From NCBI RefSeq assembly GCF_007293315.1, contig NZ_VLXZ01000005.1:124001-188000 (forward strand): 64,000 bases of DNA, written 5' to 3'. The notes under the pieces were generated by a model, which was not told the DNA's origin, searched no databases, and saw only the letters and a list, made by a program, of their open reading frames with translations. Origin of the DNA: Alkalicoccobacillus porphyridii. GTDB lineage: Bacteria; Bacillota; Bacilli; Bacillales; Bacillaceae_D. The position numbers were made by a program, and so were the translations under genes. Position 1 is the first letter of the stretch. Every line of letters begins with the position of its first letter. Shown here one piece after another: positions 44,027 to 52,510 of the stretch.

Positions 44027-44464
44027 TTAAGCGTATAGATTGACCAACAAACCTTTAATCTCGCCGACCTTATTTAGGATATCCAAGCTTGATTTTTCTT
44101 TATTCAGAACATCATTTGTTAAATCAATTAACTGTTTATCCACCTCTTGCACCAGCTTATAAATCTTTGTTCTACCACGTCTGTTAAACCCGCGTCGTTC
44201 TTCAAGACTTAGCCCGTGTGCAACGGCATCCTCCATAAAATCTTTGACTAGCTTTTTATATTTACGCAGCTCATCGACGGTTCGGGTTTCGGACAATACC
44301 TTCCCTTGATCCTCTACTTGCTGCATCAGTTTGGTCAGTTGTTCCATTGCTTTATCGACTCGTTGTTTATTCATAACCTCAGAAAACGTCGTGGAAGGCT
44401 GAATCTCTGTTTTCTTGCGGTCAACCTTATGAACTCCGGTTCGCATAATGCGCTCAACATCCAT
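44027..44464 (-). CDS. yaaR: YaaR family (DUF327) protein
   Basis: The 145-residue largely helical protein has TFSEVMNKQRVDKAMEQLTKLMQQVEDQGKVLSETRTVDELRKYKKLVKDFMEDAV followed by RRGFNRRGRTKIYKLVQEVDKQLIDLTNDVL, the DUF327 signature. The function of YaaR is not established. Here it is the last gene behind the flagellin gene (74 bases), not in the usual recR/tmk neighbourhood. That suggests a link to the flagellar module, although a terminator separates them. Confidence 0.85.
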   Translation of the reverse strand: MDVERIMRTGVHKVDRKKTEIQPSTTFSEVMNKQRVDKAMEQLTKLMQQVEDQGKVLSETRTVDELRKYKKLVKDFMEDAVAHGLSLEERRGFNRRGRTKIYKLVQEVDKQLIDLTNDVLNKEKSSLDILNKVGEIKGLLVNLYA

Positions 44465-44522
44465 GAGTACACACTCCTTTCATGGCTTTCTTACATTCTA
44501 TCATATCTCTTAACGCCATACG

Positions 44523-44556
44523 AAAAGAGCTTCAACCCCTATTGAAGGAGTTGAAG
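44523..44556 (-). terminator. Terminator overlapping the flagellin stop codon
   Basis: On the minus strand, CTTCAACTCC pairs with GGGGTTGAAG around TTCAATA, followed by CTCTTTT. The 5' arm contains the last codons of the flagellin gene. Confidence 0.8.
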
Positions 44557-45351
44557 TACACCCTGAGGCAATTGATTCGCCTGGGCAAGCATCGCTGTAG
44601 CAGATTGGTTTAGGATATTATTTCGAGTGAACTTAGTCATCTCTAAGGCCATATCCGCATCACGAATTCTTGATTCGGACGAAGTTAAGTTCTCTTTAGT
44701 AACCTGGATATTGTTAATTGTATGCTCTAGGCGGTTTTGGATGGCACCTAGTGTGGATCGATTTGAAGACACACGTTCTATCGCAGTATCTAATCGTCCA
44801 ATTGTTGTATCTGCAGATGCTTTATCCGCTACCGAGATGCCTTGTATTCCAAGTTGTTCTACATTCATATGCGGCAATGAAAAGCTAACTGCATGCCCCT
44901 GATTTGGCCCAATCTGAAATTGAATAGGATCTTGGTTCGGACCTAATAATTTCTTTGAGTTAAATTCGGTCTTTTCAGAGATTGAATCAATCTCATTACT
45001 CAGCTCATCAATCTCCGCTTGAATCTGCGCACGATCAAATCCATCATTAGTGTCATTTGCTGCTTGAACGGCAAGTTCACGCATCCGTTGTAGCATGGAA
45101 TGAACCTCTTGCATTGCTCCTTCAGCTGTTTGCATCAATGATACTCCATCCAGTGCATTTCGCTCGGCCATTTCAAGTCCACGAATTTGTGAACGCATTT
45201 TTTCTGAGATGGCTAGTCCAGCTGCATCATCAGCCGCACGATTAATTCGTAGTCCTGAAGATAGCTTTTCAAGGTTCTTAGAGGTATGAACCTGATTTTG
45301 GCTTAAGTTACGATAAGCATTAAGAGCTTGAATATTATTATTAATTTTCAT
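44539..45351 (-). CDS. hag: Flagellin
   Basis: The 270-residue flagellin is short, with essentially only D0 and D1. The N-terminal half is MKINNNIQALNAYRNLSQNQ, LSSGLRINRAADDAAGLAISEKMRSQIRGL. The C-terminal half is SRIRDADMALEMTKFTRNNILNQSATAMLAQANQLPQGVLQLL. The variable D2/D3 region is almost absent. AGGGAG precedes the ATG. Its place 12 bases after a FliS-like chaperone, in an operon starting with ylqG/ylqH, differs from B. subtilis. Whether this is the only flagellin or an extra one cannot be told from the window. Confidence 0.94.
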   Translation of the reverse strand: MKINNNIQALNAYRNLSQNQVHTSKNLEKLSSGLRINRAADDAAGLAISEKMRSQIRGLEMAERNALDGVSLMQTAEGAMQEVHSMLQRMRELAVQAANDTNDGFDRAQIQAEIDELSNEIDSISEKTEFNSKKLLGPNQDPIQFQIGPNQGHAVSFSLPHMNVEQLGIQGISVADKASADTTIGRLDTAIERVSSNRSTLGAIQNRLEHTINNIQVTKENLTSSESRIRDADMALEMTKFTRNNILNQSATAMLAQANQLPQGVLQLLQ

Positions 45352-45363
45352 GACATTCTCTCC

Positions 45364-45795
45364 CTACTCTTCATACAAAGCATTTTTTTCATATGCATTT
45401 GTTTGCTTGATATTTGTTCGTTCTGTTGAATCTTTTCTTTTTTTAACTGCTTCTATCCATGCTATAAATAATGTATTTAAAATAGTATGTACGTGTTTAA
45501 CTTTGTCTACGTCTTTTTGTACGTTTGCAACTATTAACTGGTCAGCTAAATAGTTATAGAGCTGCTCCAGCTGATCTGATAGAACACCGGCATCATAATT
45601 AATTCCTACGCCTAGTCGGTGAAGAATATCGTTGGTTTTCTGTAGATGGAAATTAGCGTTCTCATACTTCTTACGATTAATCTCGTCTATAGCAGACTCA
45701 AGATTATTTAAGGCAGCTTCATAAAGAAGAAGTGTTAACTCCTGAGATGTCTTTTTGTGAAGCGTCTCCTCTGAGATTAATGGCACATGTATCAC
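45364..45795 (-). CDS. fliS: FliS-like flagellar export chaperone
   Basis: The 143-residue helical protein has TSQELTLLLYEAALNNLESAIDEINRKKYENANFHLQKTNDILHRLGVGINYDAGVLSDQLEQLYNYLADQLIVAN. This matches the four-helix FliS pattern (xxLxLxLYDGAIxxLxxA..INxxLxxLxxSL). The usual DGA is changed to EAA. A charged C-terminal tail of about 25 residues follows. FliS binds the flagellin C-terminus to prevent premature polymerisation. Placement right before the flagellin gene supports this. Confidence 0.82.
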   Translation of the reverse strand: MIHVPLISEETLHKKTSQELTLLLYEAALNNLESAIDEINRKKYENANFHLQKTNDILHRLGVGINYDAGVLSDQLEQLYNYLADQLIVANVQKDVDKVKHVHTILNTLFIAWIEAVKKRKDSTERTNIKQTNAYEKNALYEE

Positions 45796-45824
45796 TCCTA
45801 ATATCGGCTGTGGAAAGCCACACC

Positions 45825-46121
45825 TTAATAGTTTCGTTCCATCTCTTCAATTAATAATAAAATTTCAGCGATAACGGAATAAAGCTGTGGCGGAATGTTG
45901 TCTCCCAAGTCCATGTCTAGCAGGCTTGAAAGCAAGCTAGCATCCTCCTGTAGATGTACATCATGCTTTTTGGCCATATCCATAATTTGCTGAGCAACTT
46001 GACCTCGTCCTTGAGCAACCACTTTCGGAGCTGCTCCTTCGTCTTCATAACGAATGACTGCTGCAGATACGCCGTTTATTTGCTGTCTTCTTTTTTCATT
46101 ATAATATTGATAGGCGGTCAT
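45825..46121 (-). CDS. ylqH: FlhB C-terminal-like protein (YlqH)
   Basis: The 98-residue protein matches the cytoplasmic domain of FlhB/YscU type III export switch proteins: SAAVIRYEDEGAAPKVVAQGRGQVAQQIMDMAKKHDVHLQEDASLLSSLLDMDLGDNIPPQLYSVIAEILLLIEEM. It has no membrane part and no NPTH self-cleavage motif. It therefore resembles the cleaved C-terminal fragment that interacts with FliK. Its ATG overlaps the ylqG stop. The ylqG-ylqH pair is conserved in Bacillus. Confidence 0.85.
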   Translation of the reverse strand: MTAYQYYNEKRRQQINGVSAAVIRYEDEGAAPKVVAQGRGQVAQQIMDMAKKHDVHLQEDASLLSSLLDMDLGDNIPPQLYSVIAEILLLIEEMERNY

Positions 46122-48322
46122 ACTTTAAAATCAAACCCTTTCTCAGAGGTATATACTGGTTGAGATACAGGCTTTACATCATCTTTTGTTTGATCCTGTG
46201 AAAATGGAGTGAAAACAATTCCTGAAATTGAATATCCAATGTCTTCAATCTTCTCTATTGCCCTAGCAACTAGAGGCTCCATTCTCTGTTTAAATTCTTC
46301 TTGATTGTTCTGTAAAGTAACAGATAACTGTCGATTAACTACTCGAACTGAGATTCCGATCTCACCCAGTTTAGATGTCTCCATAAGAAAATATAAACTA
46401 CAGTTCTGCCAATCAACCTGTTCCCCTTCTTTTTTTGACTGAATGTAGCATTGTAGCTGTTCAACCTTCTGTTCCAAGATAAGTGGCAATTGGAAAAAGA
46501 GACTCTGAATTGGCTGGGCATCCTGTTTACTTAAAAGCTGCTGACCCGTAAGCTGATTTAATGCTTGATTTGCAAGCTGGGTCGTGCGATTTCCTTCCTC
46601 TTGTTGGATCATGTGCATCAATGATTGTTTGAGGTTCCTCATTTCTCCTGGACTCTCTCTAGAGGAAAGCTTCTGAGCTACTTCCATTTCATGAGTTAAT
46701 CCTAATTGTCTCATGGATTCAAACACTGCACGGGCAGTGCCCTCTCTTCCCTTAATCGCAGCATCTTCTAATAACTGCACGGGCGAAGAAGCGCTCTTTG
46801 CGAGTTGTTGCTGCATAGTTGAAGAGTGCATGATCTTTGTTTCAGAAGGTTTAAACGTGACGTTATCAACTTGCTTTTGAACCTCTGAAACAATGCGGGC
46901 TGCTTCCTGCTGATTTCCTGAGGTCAGTAGCTTTCGTGCCTCACCAAGTCGGCTACTGGCAAGCATCAGACTTTTTTCAGTCTTCATATCAGCAAATTGC
47001 ATATATTCCCCTCGAAGAATGGCATGATCTAATTTACGAATAACGGTCTCCAGTTGGTTTTTTGATTGATGAAGATCCTTTGGTTTGGCCGGAGCAAGTT
47101 CAATCGCAACCTGACTTAATGTGCGTGAGACCTCTCTTTGAAGATCACGAAAATCTGTTGTGAGGGCTGCCATTTTTTCTGTAACCGTAGTCACAGCTAT
47201 GGGGTTAGCACTTATTGATTGAGTCTGTTGAGCCTGTTCTTCCCCTACATTTAGTGCCTGTAATTGATTCAGCTCTTGTTGAAGACTATCCAATACAATC
47301 TGTCTGGCCGCAAGCTCTCTCCCGTTGTTTAATCGTTCACTTGCTTTATTGATTTCTGAGCTGATACGATTTGTTTGATCAGCTGTGAACTGCGTTTGGC
47401 CAACAAGTGCATTCTGAACCGCCTTAAAGGCTTGATCGGGGGACTCCTCTGACTCTATTAACCTTTGTAGCTGATTGATCAACTTCAGCTGCGCTGCTAC
47501 TGAAGGGCTATGTTCTAATGAGTCTCTAGAATTAGCTATACCTTGAGCTGGCTGTTCATTCGCAACCGTTTCAGTCATATTCGTTTGAACAAGCTTTTGA
47601 TTTATGAGCTGCAGGATCTGTGGATAATGAGTTTCTGCCCCTTTTTGATTCAACAATGTTTGAATTTGATCAACAAACTGTTTTTCTGATGTTGATAGAT
47701 TGCGACCGTTGGTTAATTGTTGTAAAAGTCTTGCTATATCTTCTTTGGTTACACTTGGTGACTGCTGAATACGTTCAAGCTCAGTGAGAGTTCGGGTTAA
47801 CGGTCTACCATGAAGGGCTTCATGTACAGCGTTAATATGTTGATCAGTAATAGGTAACCGCTTCGAGGCAAGTGCTTCTACGGTCTGTAGCTTGCTTGAA
47901 TCCGTTGAGTTCCCTACATAACGAGCCAATGCCTGAATATCCTCTGAAGTTAACGGAATTCCATGACCCTGAGCCGTTTTTATTGCTTGTAATAACAGTG
48001 GTGTAGGTCGATCAATTCCGGCCTTTTTTGCAGCTTCAAGCTCAGATCCTCCGTTTGCTGATTTGTAAGAGGTAGCGGGCTGTTCCTGAACCCATTCTCT
48101 TACTTGAATGGACTCATCCCCTACTTGTGTAACCTGAAGAGAGACCGTACCAGATGTTGGCATACGACCTTCAAAAGTTACATTCATCTCTTTACCACGA
48201 TACACAACCTTAGCCTCAGTTTCTGAAACTGGATTTAGCGTCACATCCCGAAGAATGTCACCTTGCTTTAGCTGTCGGTCACTAGACAACGCTTTCCCTG
48301 GTAGGATTTGATTTACCTGCAT
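46118..48322 (-). CDS. ylqG: Large FliK-like protein (YlqG-type)
   Basis: The 734-residue Gln-rich soluble protein has an N-terminal domain (KQGDILRDVTLNPVSETEAKVVYRGKEMNVTFEG). Long helical Gln/Asn/Leu repeats make up the middle. The C-terminal domain of about 110 residues (LYFLMETSKLGEIGISVRVVNRQLSVTLQNNQEEFKQRMEPLVARAIEKIEDIGYSISGIVF) resembles the FliK C-terminal domain that acts on FlhB. Coupling to ylqH, an FlhB-C mimic, strengthens that reading. It heads the operon ylqG-ylqH-fliS-flagellin. The symbol follows position and partner; direct sequence identity to YlqG was not checked. Confidence 0.7.
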   Translation of the reverse strand: MQVNQILPGKALSSDRQLKQGDILRDVTLNPVSETEAKVVYRGKEMNVTFEGRMPTSGTVSLQVTQVGDESIQVREWVQEQPATSYKSANGGSELEAAKKAGIDRPTPLLLQAIKTAQGHGIPLTSEDIQALARYVGNSTDSSKLQTVEALASKRLPITDQHINAVHEALHGRPLTRTLTELERIQQSPSVTKEDIARLLQQLTNGRNLSTSEKQFVDQIQTLLNQKGAETHYPQILQLINQKLVQTNMTETVANEQPAQGIANSRDSLEHSPSVAAQLKLINQLQRLIESEESPDQAFKAVQNALVGQTQFTADQTNRISSEINKASERLNNGRELAARQIVLDSLQQELNQLQALNVGEEQAQQTQSISANPIAVTTVTEKMAALTTDFRDLQREVSRTLSQVAIELAPAKPKDLHQSKNQLETVIRKLDHAILRGEYMQFADMKTEKSLMLASSRLGEARKLLTSGNQQEAARIVSEVQKQVDNVTFKPSETKIMHSSTMQQQLAKSASSPVQLLEDAAIKGREGTARAVFESMRQLGLTHEMEVAQKLSSRESPGEMRNLKQSLMHMIQQEEGNRTTQLANQALNQLTGQQLLSKQDAQPIQSLFFQLPLILEQKVEQLQCYIQSKKEGEQVDWQNCSLYFLMETSKLGEIGISVRVVNRQLSVTLQNNQEEFKQRMEPLVARAIEKIEDIGYSISGIVFTPFSQDQTKDDVKPVSQPVYTSEKGFDFKV

Positions 48323-48405
48323 AGCACACTCTCCCGCTCACATTTCTCTATCTTTCTATATCGGTCTATTTTTTGAGATGTTAAGTTAAGTCACGCTTGC
48401 TCTTT

Positions 48406-49641
48406 TTATTCTTCCTCAGGTTTATCAAGACTCGTTCCCCTCATTGAGCGTTGTTCAATCCATTTCTTTCGAGAATCAAAGCTAGCCGCACCCTTTACAA
48501 TAGCCTGCTGACCAAAGCGTTGCTGCAGAGTCTCTAATGCCTGTTCAACTTGGTAGTCTTTCACATCTTTCTCCTGAGTAAACAAATCCAGCTGTTTATA
48601 GGCATGACTCTTCTCCACAAGATCATACGTGCTGATGCCTAACAACCTGATCGCTTCTTGATTCCATGCCTTCCTCCATAATGATAAAGCTCGTTCATAG
48701 ATCTCAGATGAAGTATGGCAAGGATTGCTTAATTTTTGGCTTTTATTAGTTATCTTCCAGTCGTGATATTTGATGGTGAGTTGAATTCCATATGCTGCAA
48801 CCTCTTTACGAGCTAACCGAAAACTCACTGAATCAGCAAGCTGCTGAAGTGTCGCTTCAACCTTTTGTTGATTTCTTGTATCTGAAGGCAAGGTGGTTGA
48901 GTGCCCAATGCTTTTAAATTCGTGAATGGAGTCTGGGTTTACAGGCCTTTCATCATGACCATTAGCTCTTTTTTGTAGCTTCAGCCCACTCGAACCAAAT
49001 TTTTCTCCAATCATTGCTGTATCGGCTTTCGCCAAATCACCAATAGTCAAAATGCCTGCTTTCTCCCATTTCTCTACCGTTTTCTTTCCGATTCCTTGCA
49101 TTTCACTAATAGCCAGTGGCCATAACAACTGTGGAATCTCCCTTTTCCTTAAGATGGTAATTCCGTTAGGTTTCTTCATATCACTAGCCATTTTAGCCAA
49201 AAATTTATTTGGTGCTATTCCAATGCTACAGGGTAAGTCCATGTCTCTTTGTAGGTCCTGCTGAATACGTTCTGCTAGTTTATATGGATGAATATTTTCA
49301 GTGTATTGAGTCACATCCAAAAAACCTTCATCAATGGATACGGGTTCAACTAATGATGTATATCCTCTCAAAAGGTCAAATAAGTTCCTCGAGGCTGTTC
49401 GATATCGTTCAAAATTGGATGATAGCAAAATAAGATCGGGACATAGTTTCTTTGCTTGCCAAACTGGCATAGCTGTTTTGACACCTTTTGCTCTCGCCTC
49501 ATATGTGCTTGTCACAATAATTCCTCTTCTATCTTTTACACTTCCTGCTACGGCCACAGGTTTGCCCCGTAGCTCCGGTCTAAATGATAATTCAACAGAA
49601 GCGAAGAAGCTATTCATGTCCACATGAAAGATGATGCGCAC
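48406..49641 (-). CDS. dinB: DNA polymerase IV
   Basis: The 411-residue Y-family polymerase starts at GTG 49641 with GGGGGTG 5 bases upstream. IFHVDMNSFFASVE has the first catalytic Asp, and VEPVSIDEGFLDV has the Asp/Glu pair. The helix-hairpin-helix AISEMQGIGKKTVEKW and a C-terminal little-finger domain follow. I see no clear QLxLF-type beta-clamp motif at the very C-terminus, but KQLDLFTQEK at about residue 355 fits it internally. It performs error-prone lesion bypass. A LexA-like box lies upstream. Confidence 0.94.
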   Translation of the reverse strand: MRIIFHVDMNSFFASVELSFRPELRGKPVAVAGSVKDRRGIIVTSTYEARAKGVKTAMPVWQAKKLCPDLILLSSNFERYRTASRNLFDLLRGYTSLVEPVSIDEGFLDVTQYTENIHPYKLAERIQQDLQRDMDLPCSIGIAPNKFLAKMASDMKKPNGITILRKREIPQLLWPLAISEMQGIGKKTVEKWEKAGILTIGDLAKADTAMIGEKFGSSGLKLQKRANGHDERPVNPDSIHEFKSIGHSTTLPSDTRNQQKVEATLQQLADSVSFRLARKEVAAYGIQLTIKYHDWKITNKSQKLSNPCHTSSEIYERALSLWRKAWNQEAIRLLGISTYDLVEKSHAYKQLDLFTQEKDVKDYQVEQALETLQQRFGQQAIVKGAASFDSRKKWIEQRSMRGTSLDKPEEE

Positions 49642-49671
49642 ACAATCACCCCCTAATTATTCTCTATTATA

Positions 49672-49685
49672 CGAAAGAATGTTCG
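49672..49685 (-). promoter_or_regulatory. LexA (DinR)-like box upstream of dinB
   Basis: CGAAAGAATGTTCG differs by one base from the symmetric Bacillus SOS core CGAACnnnnGTTCG. It lies 31 bases before the dinB start, a suitable place for LexA repression. Confidence 0.6.
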
Positions 49686-49787
49686 TTTTTTAAACATAGA
49701 ACCTTGCATCCTACTAGACGTTGCGATAAAGTGGAATTATACAGCTAAATAATCTATCTGCAAGGCCCTACGGAGGTGCGGAAAAAC

Positions 49788-49994
49788 ATGACCTACCTTA
49801 TTCATGCAACGGATAACCGGTATGACGATATTCTGCAAAAAGTAATTTCCTATCTCCACCTACACAAACAGTTAAATGGGGACTCCCCCACCATTCCCGA
49901 AATCGCTAACTATCTAGGAAATTCAGAAGAGTTAATATTAGAGAGCTTGGAGTACGGAGAATTCTACGAACTACATTCATTGACCATACATTAA
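49788..49994 (+). CDS. Small protein resembling an isolated sigma-70 region 3
   Basis: The protein has 68 residues from ATG 49788 (GGAGGT 10 bases upstream; a GTG at 49776 overlaps that site). The middle reads ILQKVISYLHLHKQLNGDSPTIPEIANYLGNSEELILESLEYGEFYEL. That resembles the region 3 helices of group 3 sigma factors (…R.PTIEEIA..LG.SEEEVLEALE). No region 2 or 4 is present. It may be a free-standing DNA- or polymerase-binding module, or a sigma remnant; this is a pattern-based guess. Confidence 0.5.
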   Translation: MTYLIHATDNRYDDILQKVISYLHLHKQLNGDSPTIPEIANYLGNSEELILESLEYGEFYELHSLTIH

Positions 49995-50002
49995 TTCACT
50001 TA

Positions 50003-50040
50003 AAAAAGGACAAGCCTTATAGTAAGGCATGTCTTTTTTA
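50003..50040. terminator. Bidirectional terminator
   Basis: AAAAAAGGACAAGCCTTA pairs with TAAGGCATGTCTTTTTT between the convergent small gene and yqjE. Confidence 0.8.
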
Positions 50041-50045
50041 GTCTG

Positions 50046-51164
50046 TTATATATTCTGAGTTATTGCCACTATCGCTTCTGCTGTTTTATTTAATTCAGCC
50101 AAGGGCATTCTTTCTTGTTTTGTATGAATGTTTTCATAGCCAACCGCAAGATTTACTGTAGGAATTCCAAGGTCTGAGATAATGTTAGCATCACTACCTC
50201 CACCACTTTCAAGAAGTCGTGGCTCCCTACCAATTGAGCGCAGAGCAGTTATTGCCGTTTTTACAACAAGATCTTTATCCGATCGCTTGTACCCAGGGTA
50301 GGTGATTTCCACCTGTACCTCGGCCGTTGTTCCCATTAATTCTGCTGCTTCTTCAAAACCCTTTTTCATTTTCTCCACTTGTTTGTGCAGTTTTGGTTCT
50401 TCAAGCGACCTCGCCTCTGCTAGAACTTCAACATAATCACAGACAATATTTGTTTGACTCCCACCTTCAAAGCGTCCAATATTAGCGGTCGTTTCATGAT
50501 CAATCCTTCCAAGTGGCATTCTGGAGACAGCTTTAGCTGCAACCGTAATGGCGGAAATCCCTTTTTCTGGTTCCACTCCTGCATGTGCTGTTCGTCCATA
50601 AATCTTTGCCTGGATCTTTGCTTGAGTTGGTGCCGCAACAATGATATCGCCAACAGGCCCGTCGCTATCAAGCGCATATCCGTACTCCGCCATAATGCGT
50701 TCTCGCTCAAGCACCCTTGCGCCCACAAGCCCTGACTCCTCACCTACTGTAATAATAAATTGAATAACACCATGAGGGAGCTCCTGTTCTTGTATCACTC
50801 TGATTGCTTCTAACATAGCTGCTATACCGGCTTTATCATCCGCTCCTAAAATCGTCGTTCCATCTGTCACAATATATTGGTCCTCTATGTAGGGCTTAAC
50901 ACCTTTTCCAGGTACAACCGTATCCATATGTGAAGTAAAATAAATAGCCGCTGTCTCTGCTTTATCTGGATGAGCAGGCAACGTAGCAATAATATTACCT
51001 GCTCCATGCCCTGTTTGACTTGCTGCTTGATCCTCGTACACATCTAATCCTAAATCCTTAAATTTCTTTTTTAGTTCCTTAGCTATATCTGCCTCAAAAC
51101 CAGTCTCTGAATCAATTTTCACCAAATTAATAAATTCATTATGTAATCTGTTTTCATTAATCAT
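50046..51164 (-). CDS. yqjE: M20 family peptidase, tripeptidase T-like (YqjE)
   Basis: The 372-residue di-zinc peptidase has IYFTSHMDTVVPG (His and Asp ligands), DGTTILGADDKAGIAAMLEAI (bridging Asp), FIITVGEESGLVGARVL (catalytic Glu pair), and LESGGGSDANII and NLAVGYENIHTKQERM at the C-terminus. A dimerisation lid lies at about residues 180-290 (GRTAHAGVEPEKGISAI). Length and motifs fit B. subtilis YqjE. It probably trims peptides in the cytoplasm. Confidence 0.88.
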   Translation of the reverse strand: MINENRLHNEFINLVKIDSETGFEADIAKELKKKFKDLGLDVYEDQAASQTGHGAGNIIATLPAHPDKAETAAIYFTSHMDTVVPGKGVKPYIEDQYIVTDGTTILGADDKAGIAAMLEAIRVIQEQELPHGVIQFIITVGEESGLVGARVLERERIMAEYGYALDSDGPVGDIIVAAPTQAKIQAKIYGRTAHAGVEPEKGISAITVAAKAVSRMPLGRIDHETTANIGRFEGGSQTNIVCDYVEVLAEARSLEEPKLHKQVEKMKKGFEEAAELMGTTAEVQVEITYPGYKRSDKDLVVKTAITALRSIGREPRLLESGGGSDANIISDLGIPTVNLAVGYENIHTKQERMPLAELNKTAEAIVAITQNI

Positions 51165-51218
51165 GTACCCATAACGCCTCCATTTCCATTCCTATCCTAC
51201 CCTACTTTTTTAATGGTT

Positions 51219-51644
51219 TCACTCTTCAAGGCTTGGCTTCTGGCATAGCTCAAGAAGAACACCGTGAGACTGTCTTGGTGTGATAAAGGCAATTTGCGCC
51301 TGATCTGCCCCAACGTCAACTTGATTGGACACAAAAGATACGCCTTCTCTAACCAGGTTATTCATCGTCTCTTTAAGATTACTGACACCAAGCGCTAGAT
51401 GGTGAATACCTTCACCATTTGTATGTAAAAATTTCGAAACGGTATGGTCTTTTCTTAATGGTTCAATTAATTCTATAACGATGGGTCCTGCCTTCAAAAA
51501 GGCAATCTTCACCCCTTGATTTAATACAACCTCTTCCTTGATCCACGTAAGACCGAGTTTCTTCATATAAAAATTCTTCGCGTTATGAATACTGTGAACA
51601 GCAATGCCGATGTGGGTTCCAGATTTCTGCCAATCAATCGTCAT
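51219..51644 (-). CDS. VOC protein, methylmalonyl-CoA epimerase-like (YqjC)
   Basis: The 141-residue VOC protein has THIGIAVHSIHNAKNFYMKKLGLTW, VIELIEPLRKDHTVSKFLHTNGEGIHHLALGVSNL and FITPRQSHGVLLELCQ, the metal-ligand pattern of methylmalonyl-CoA epimerases. In B. subtilis, yqjC and yqjE flank yqjD, a carboxylase subunit gene; here yqjD is absent. Without mutase or carboxylase genes nearby, the reaction is not certain. Confidence 0.75.
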   Translation of the reverse strand: MTIDWQKSGTHIGIAVHSIHNAKNFYMKKLGLTWIKEEVVLNQGVKIAFLKAGPIVIELIEPLRKDHTVSKFLHTNGEGIHHLALGVSNLKETMNNLVREGVSFVSNQVDVGADQAQIAFITPRQSHGVLLELCQKPSLEE

Positions 51645-51737
51645 AATTCATGCTCCTTTTTCTTATTCCTACCCTTGTCCAAAAACAAAAAGGCAAGTAA
51701 AATAGTGCATAAGAAGTAATGTGGGAGGTTAAGTGAT

Positions 51738-51839
51738 ATGCATAGAAAAGGCGTACAAAAAGTGGTTATCTATATCATGCTTGTAGCTATTATTCTTAGT
51801 GGAGTCTTTATGGGAGTAGCTGGACTTGGTGGTTTTTAA
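51738..51839 (+). CDS. prli42: Stressosome-associated protein Prli42
   Basis: The 33-residue ORF starts at ATG 51738 with GGGAGGTTAAGTGAT upstream. It begins MHRKGVQKVVIYIMLVAII and ends in a short Gly-rich tail. This is the pattern of Prli42: a few basic residues, then K(V/I)V(V/I)Y(L/I)ML and one membrane helix. In Listeria, Prli42 anchors the stressosome to the membrane through RsbR. It lies divergent from the VOC gene; small size means it is easily missed. Confidence 0.82.
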   Translation: MHRKGVQKVVIYIMLVAIILSGVFMGVAGLGGF

Positions 51840-51897
51840 TTACATGTTCTGCTCTCATACCCTTGTACAAGGATGCGCTCGTATATAATGTAACAGA

Positions 51898-51941
51898 AAT
51901 CCGAACTGACCGTGTTACTCACACGTAGGTTCGGATTTTTT
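51898..51941. terminator. Terminator hairpin
   Basis: AAATCCGAAC pairs with GTTCGGATTT, with a second CGTG/CACG pairing inside, then a T-run. It separates prli42 from the convergent L,D-transpeptidase gene. Confidence 0.85.
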
Positions 51942-51958
51942 GTTTGCATATAAAATGT

Positions 51959-52483
51959 TTACTTCGATTTGTTTGAGGCAATCGCACCATATTGTATAGC
52001 TAACTCTTCAAATGATTGGTGTTCATCTGTTATCAATATTTTTGTTCCTAGTGGTATTTGATTATACAGCCGCTCTACCTTTTCATTACTTAAGCGAATG
52101 CATCCAGAGGTAACCGGATATCCAATTGAACTAGGTCGATTCGTTCCATGTACACCATAGGTTCTACCCTCAGTATCTAATGCATCAAAGCCGATCCATC
52201 TACTACCTAATGGGTTATTTGGCGCTCCTCCAGCTATATTTGCTTTTCGGTAATAGGGTTGTTCCGCTTTAACCGTAATTGTAAACAACCCTAATGGAGT
52301 TTCACTGCCACGTTTCCCCGTTGCAGCAGGTAATACCTCGACTATTTTTTCATCCTCTATATATGCTAGCTGATTGGACGAGAGCTTAACAATAATGAAT
52401 GGATCTCCCGGTAAAGGATTATCACCGATTGGCCAAATGATTGAATGAGCGAGAATGATTATGAGCATCACAGTTTTGAGCAT
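51959..52483 (-). CDS. Secreted L,D-transpeptidase (YkuD domain)
   Basis: The 174-residue protein has an N-terminal signal segment (VMLIIILAHSIIWPIG). A YkuD catalytic domain follows: FIIVKLSSNQLAYIEDEKIV, TPLGLFTI, and the active-site stretch HGTNRPSSIGYPVTSGCIRLSN with the nucleophile Cys. It forms or remodels 3-3 cross-links in peptidoglycan, or attaches proteins. No LysM domain is present. The 52511 gene on the same strand lies 27 bases upstream. Confidence 0.9.
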   Translation of the reverse strand: MLKTVMLIIILAHSIIWPIGDNPLPGDPFIIVKLSSNQLAYIEDEKIVEVLPAATGKRGSETPLGLFTITVKAEQPYYRKANIAGGAPNNPLGSRWIGFDALDTEGRTYGVHGTNRPSSIGYPVTSGCIRLSNEKVERLYNQIPLGTKILITDEHQSFEELAIQYGAIASNKSK

Positions 52484-52510
52484 AGAAACTCCTCCACTTG
52501 TTTATATAGA

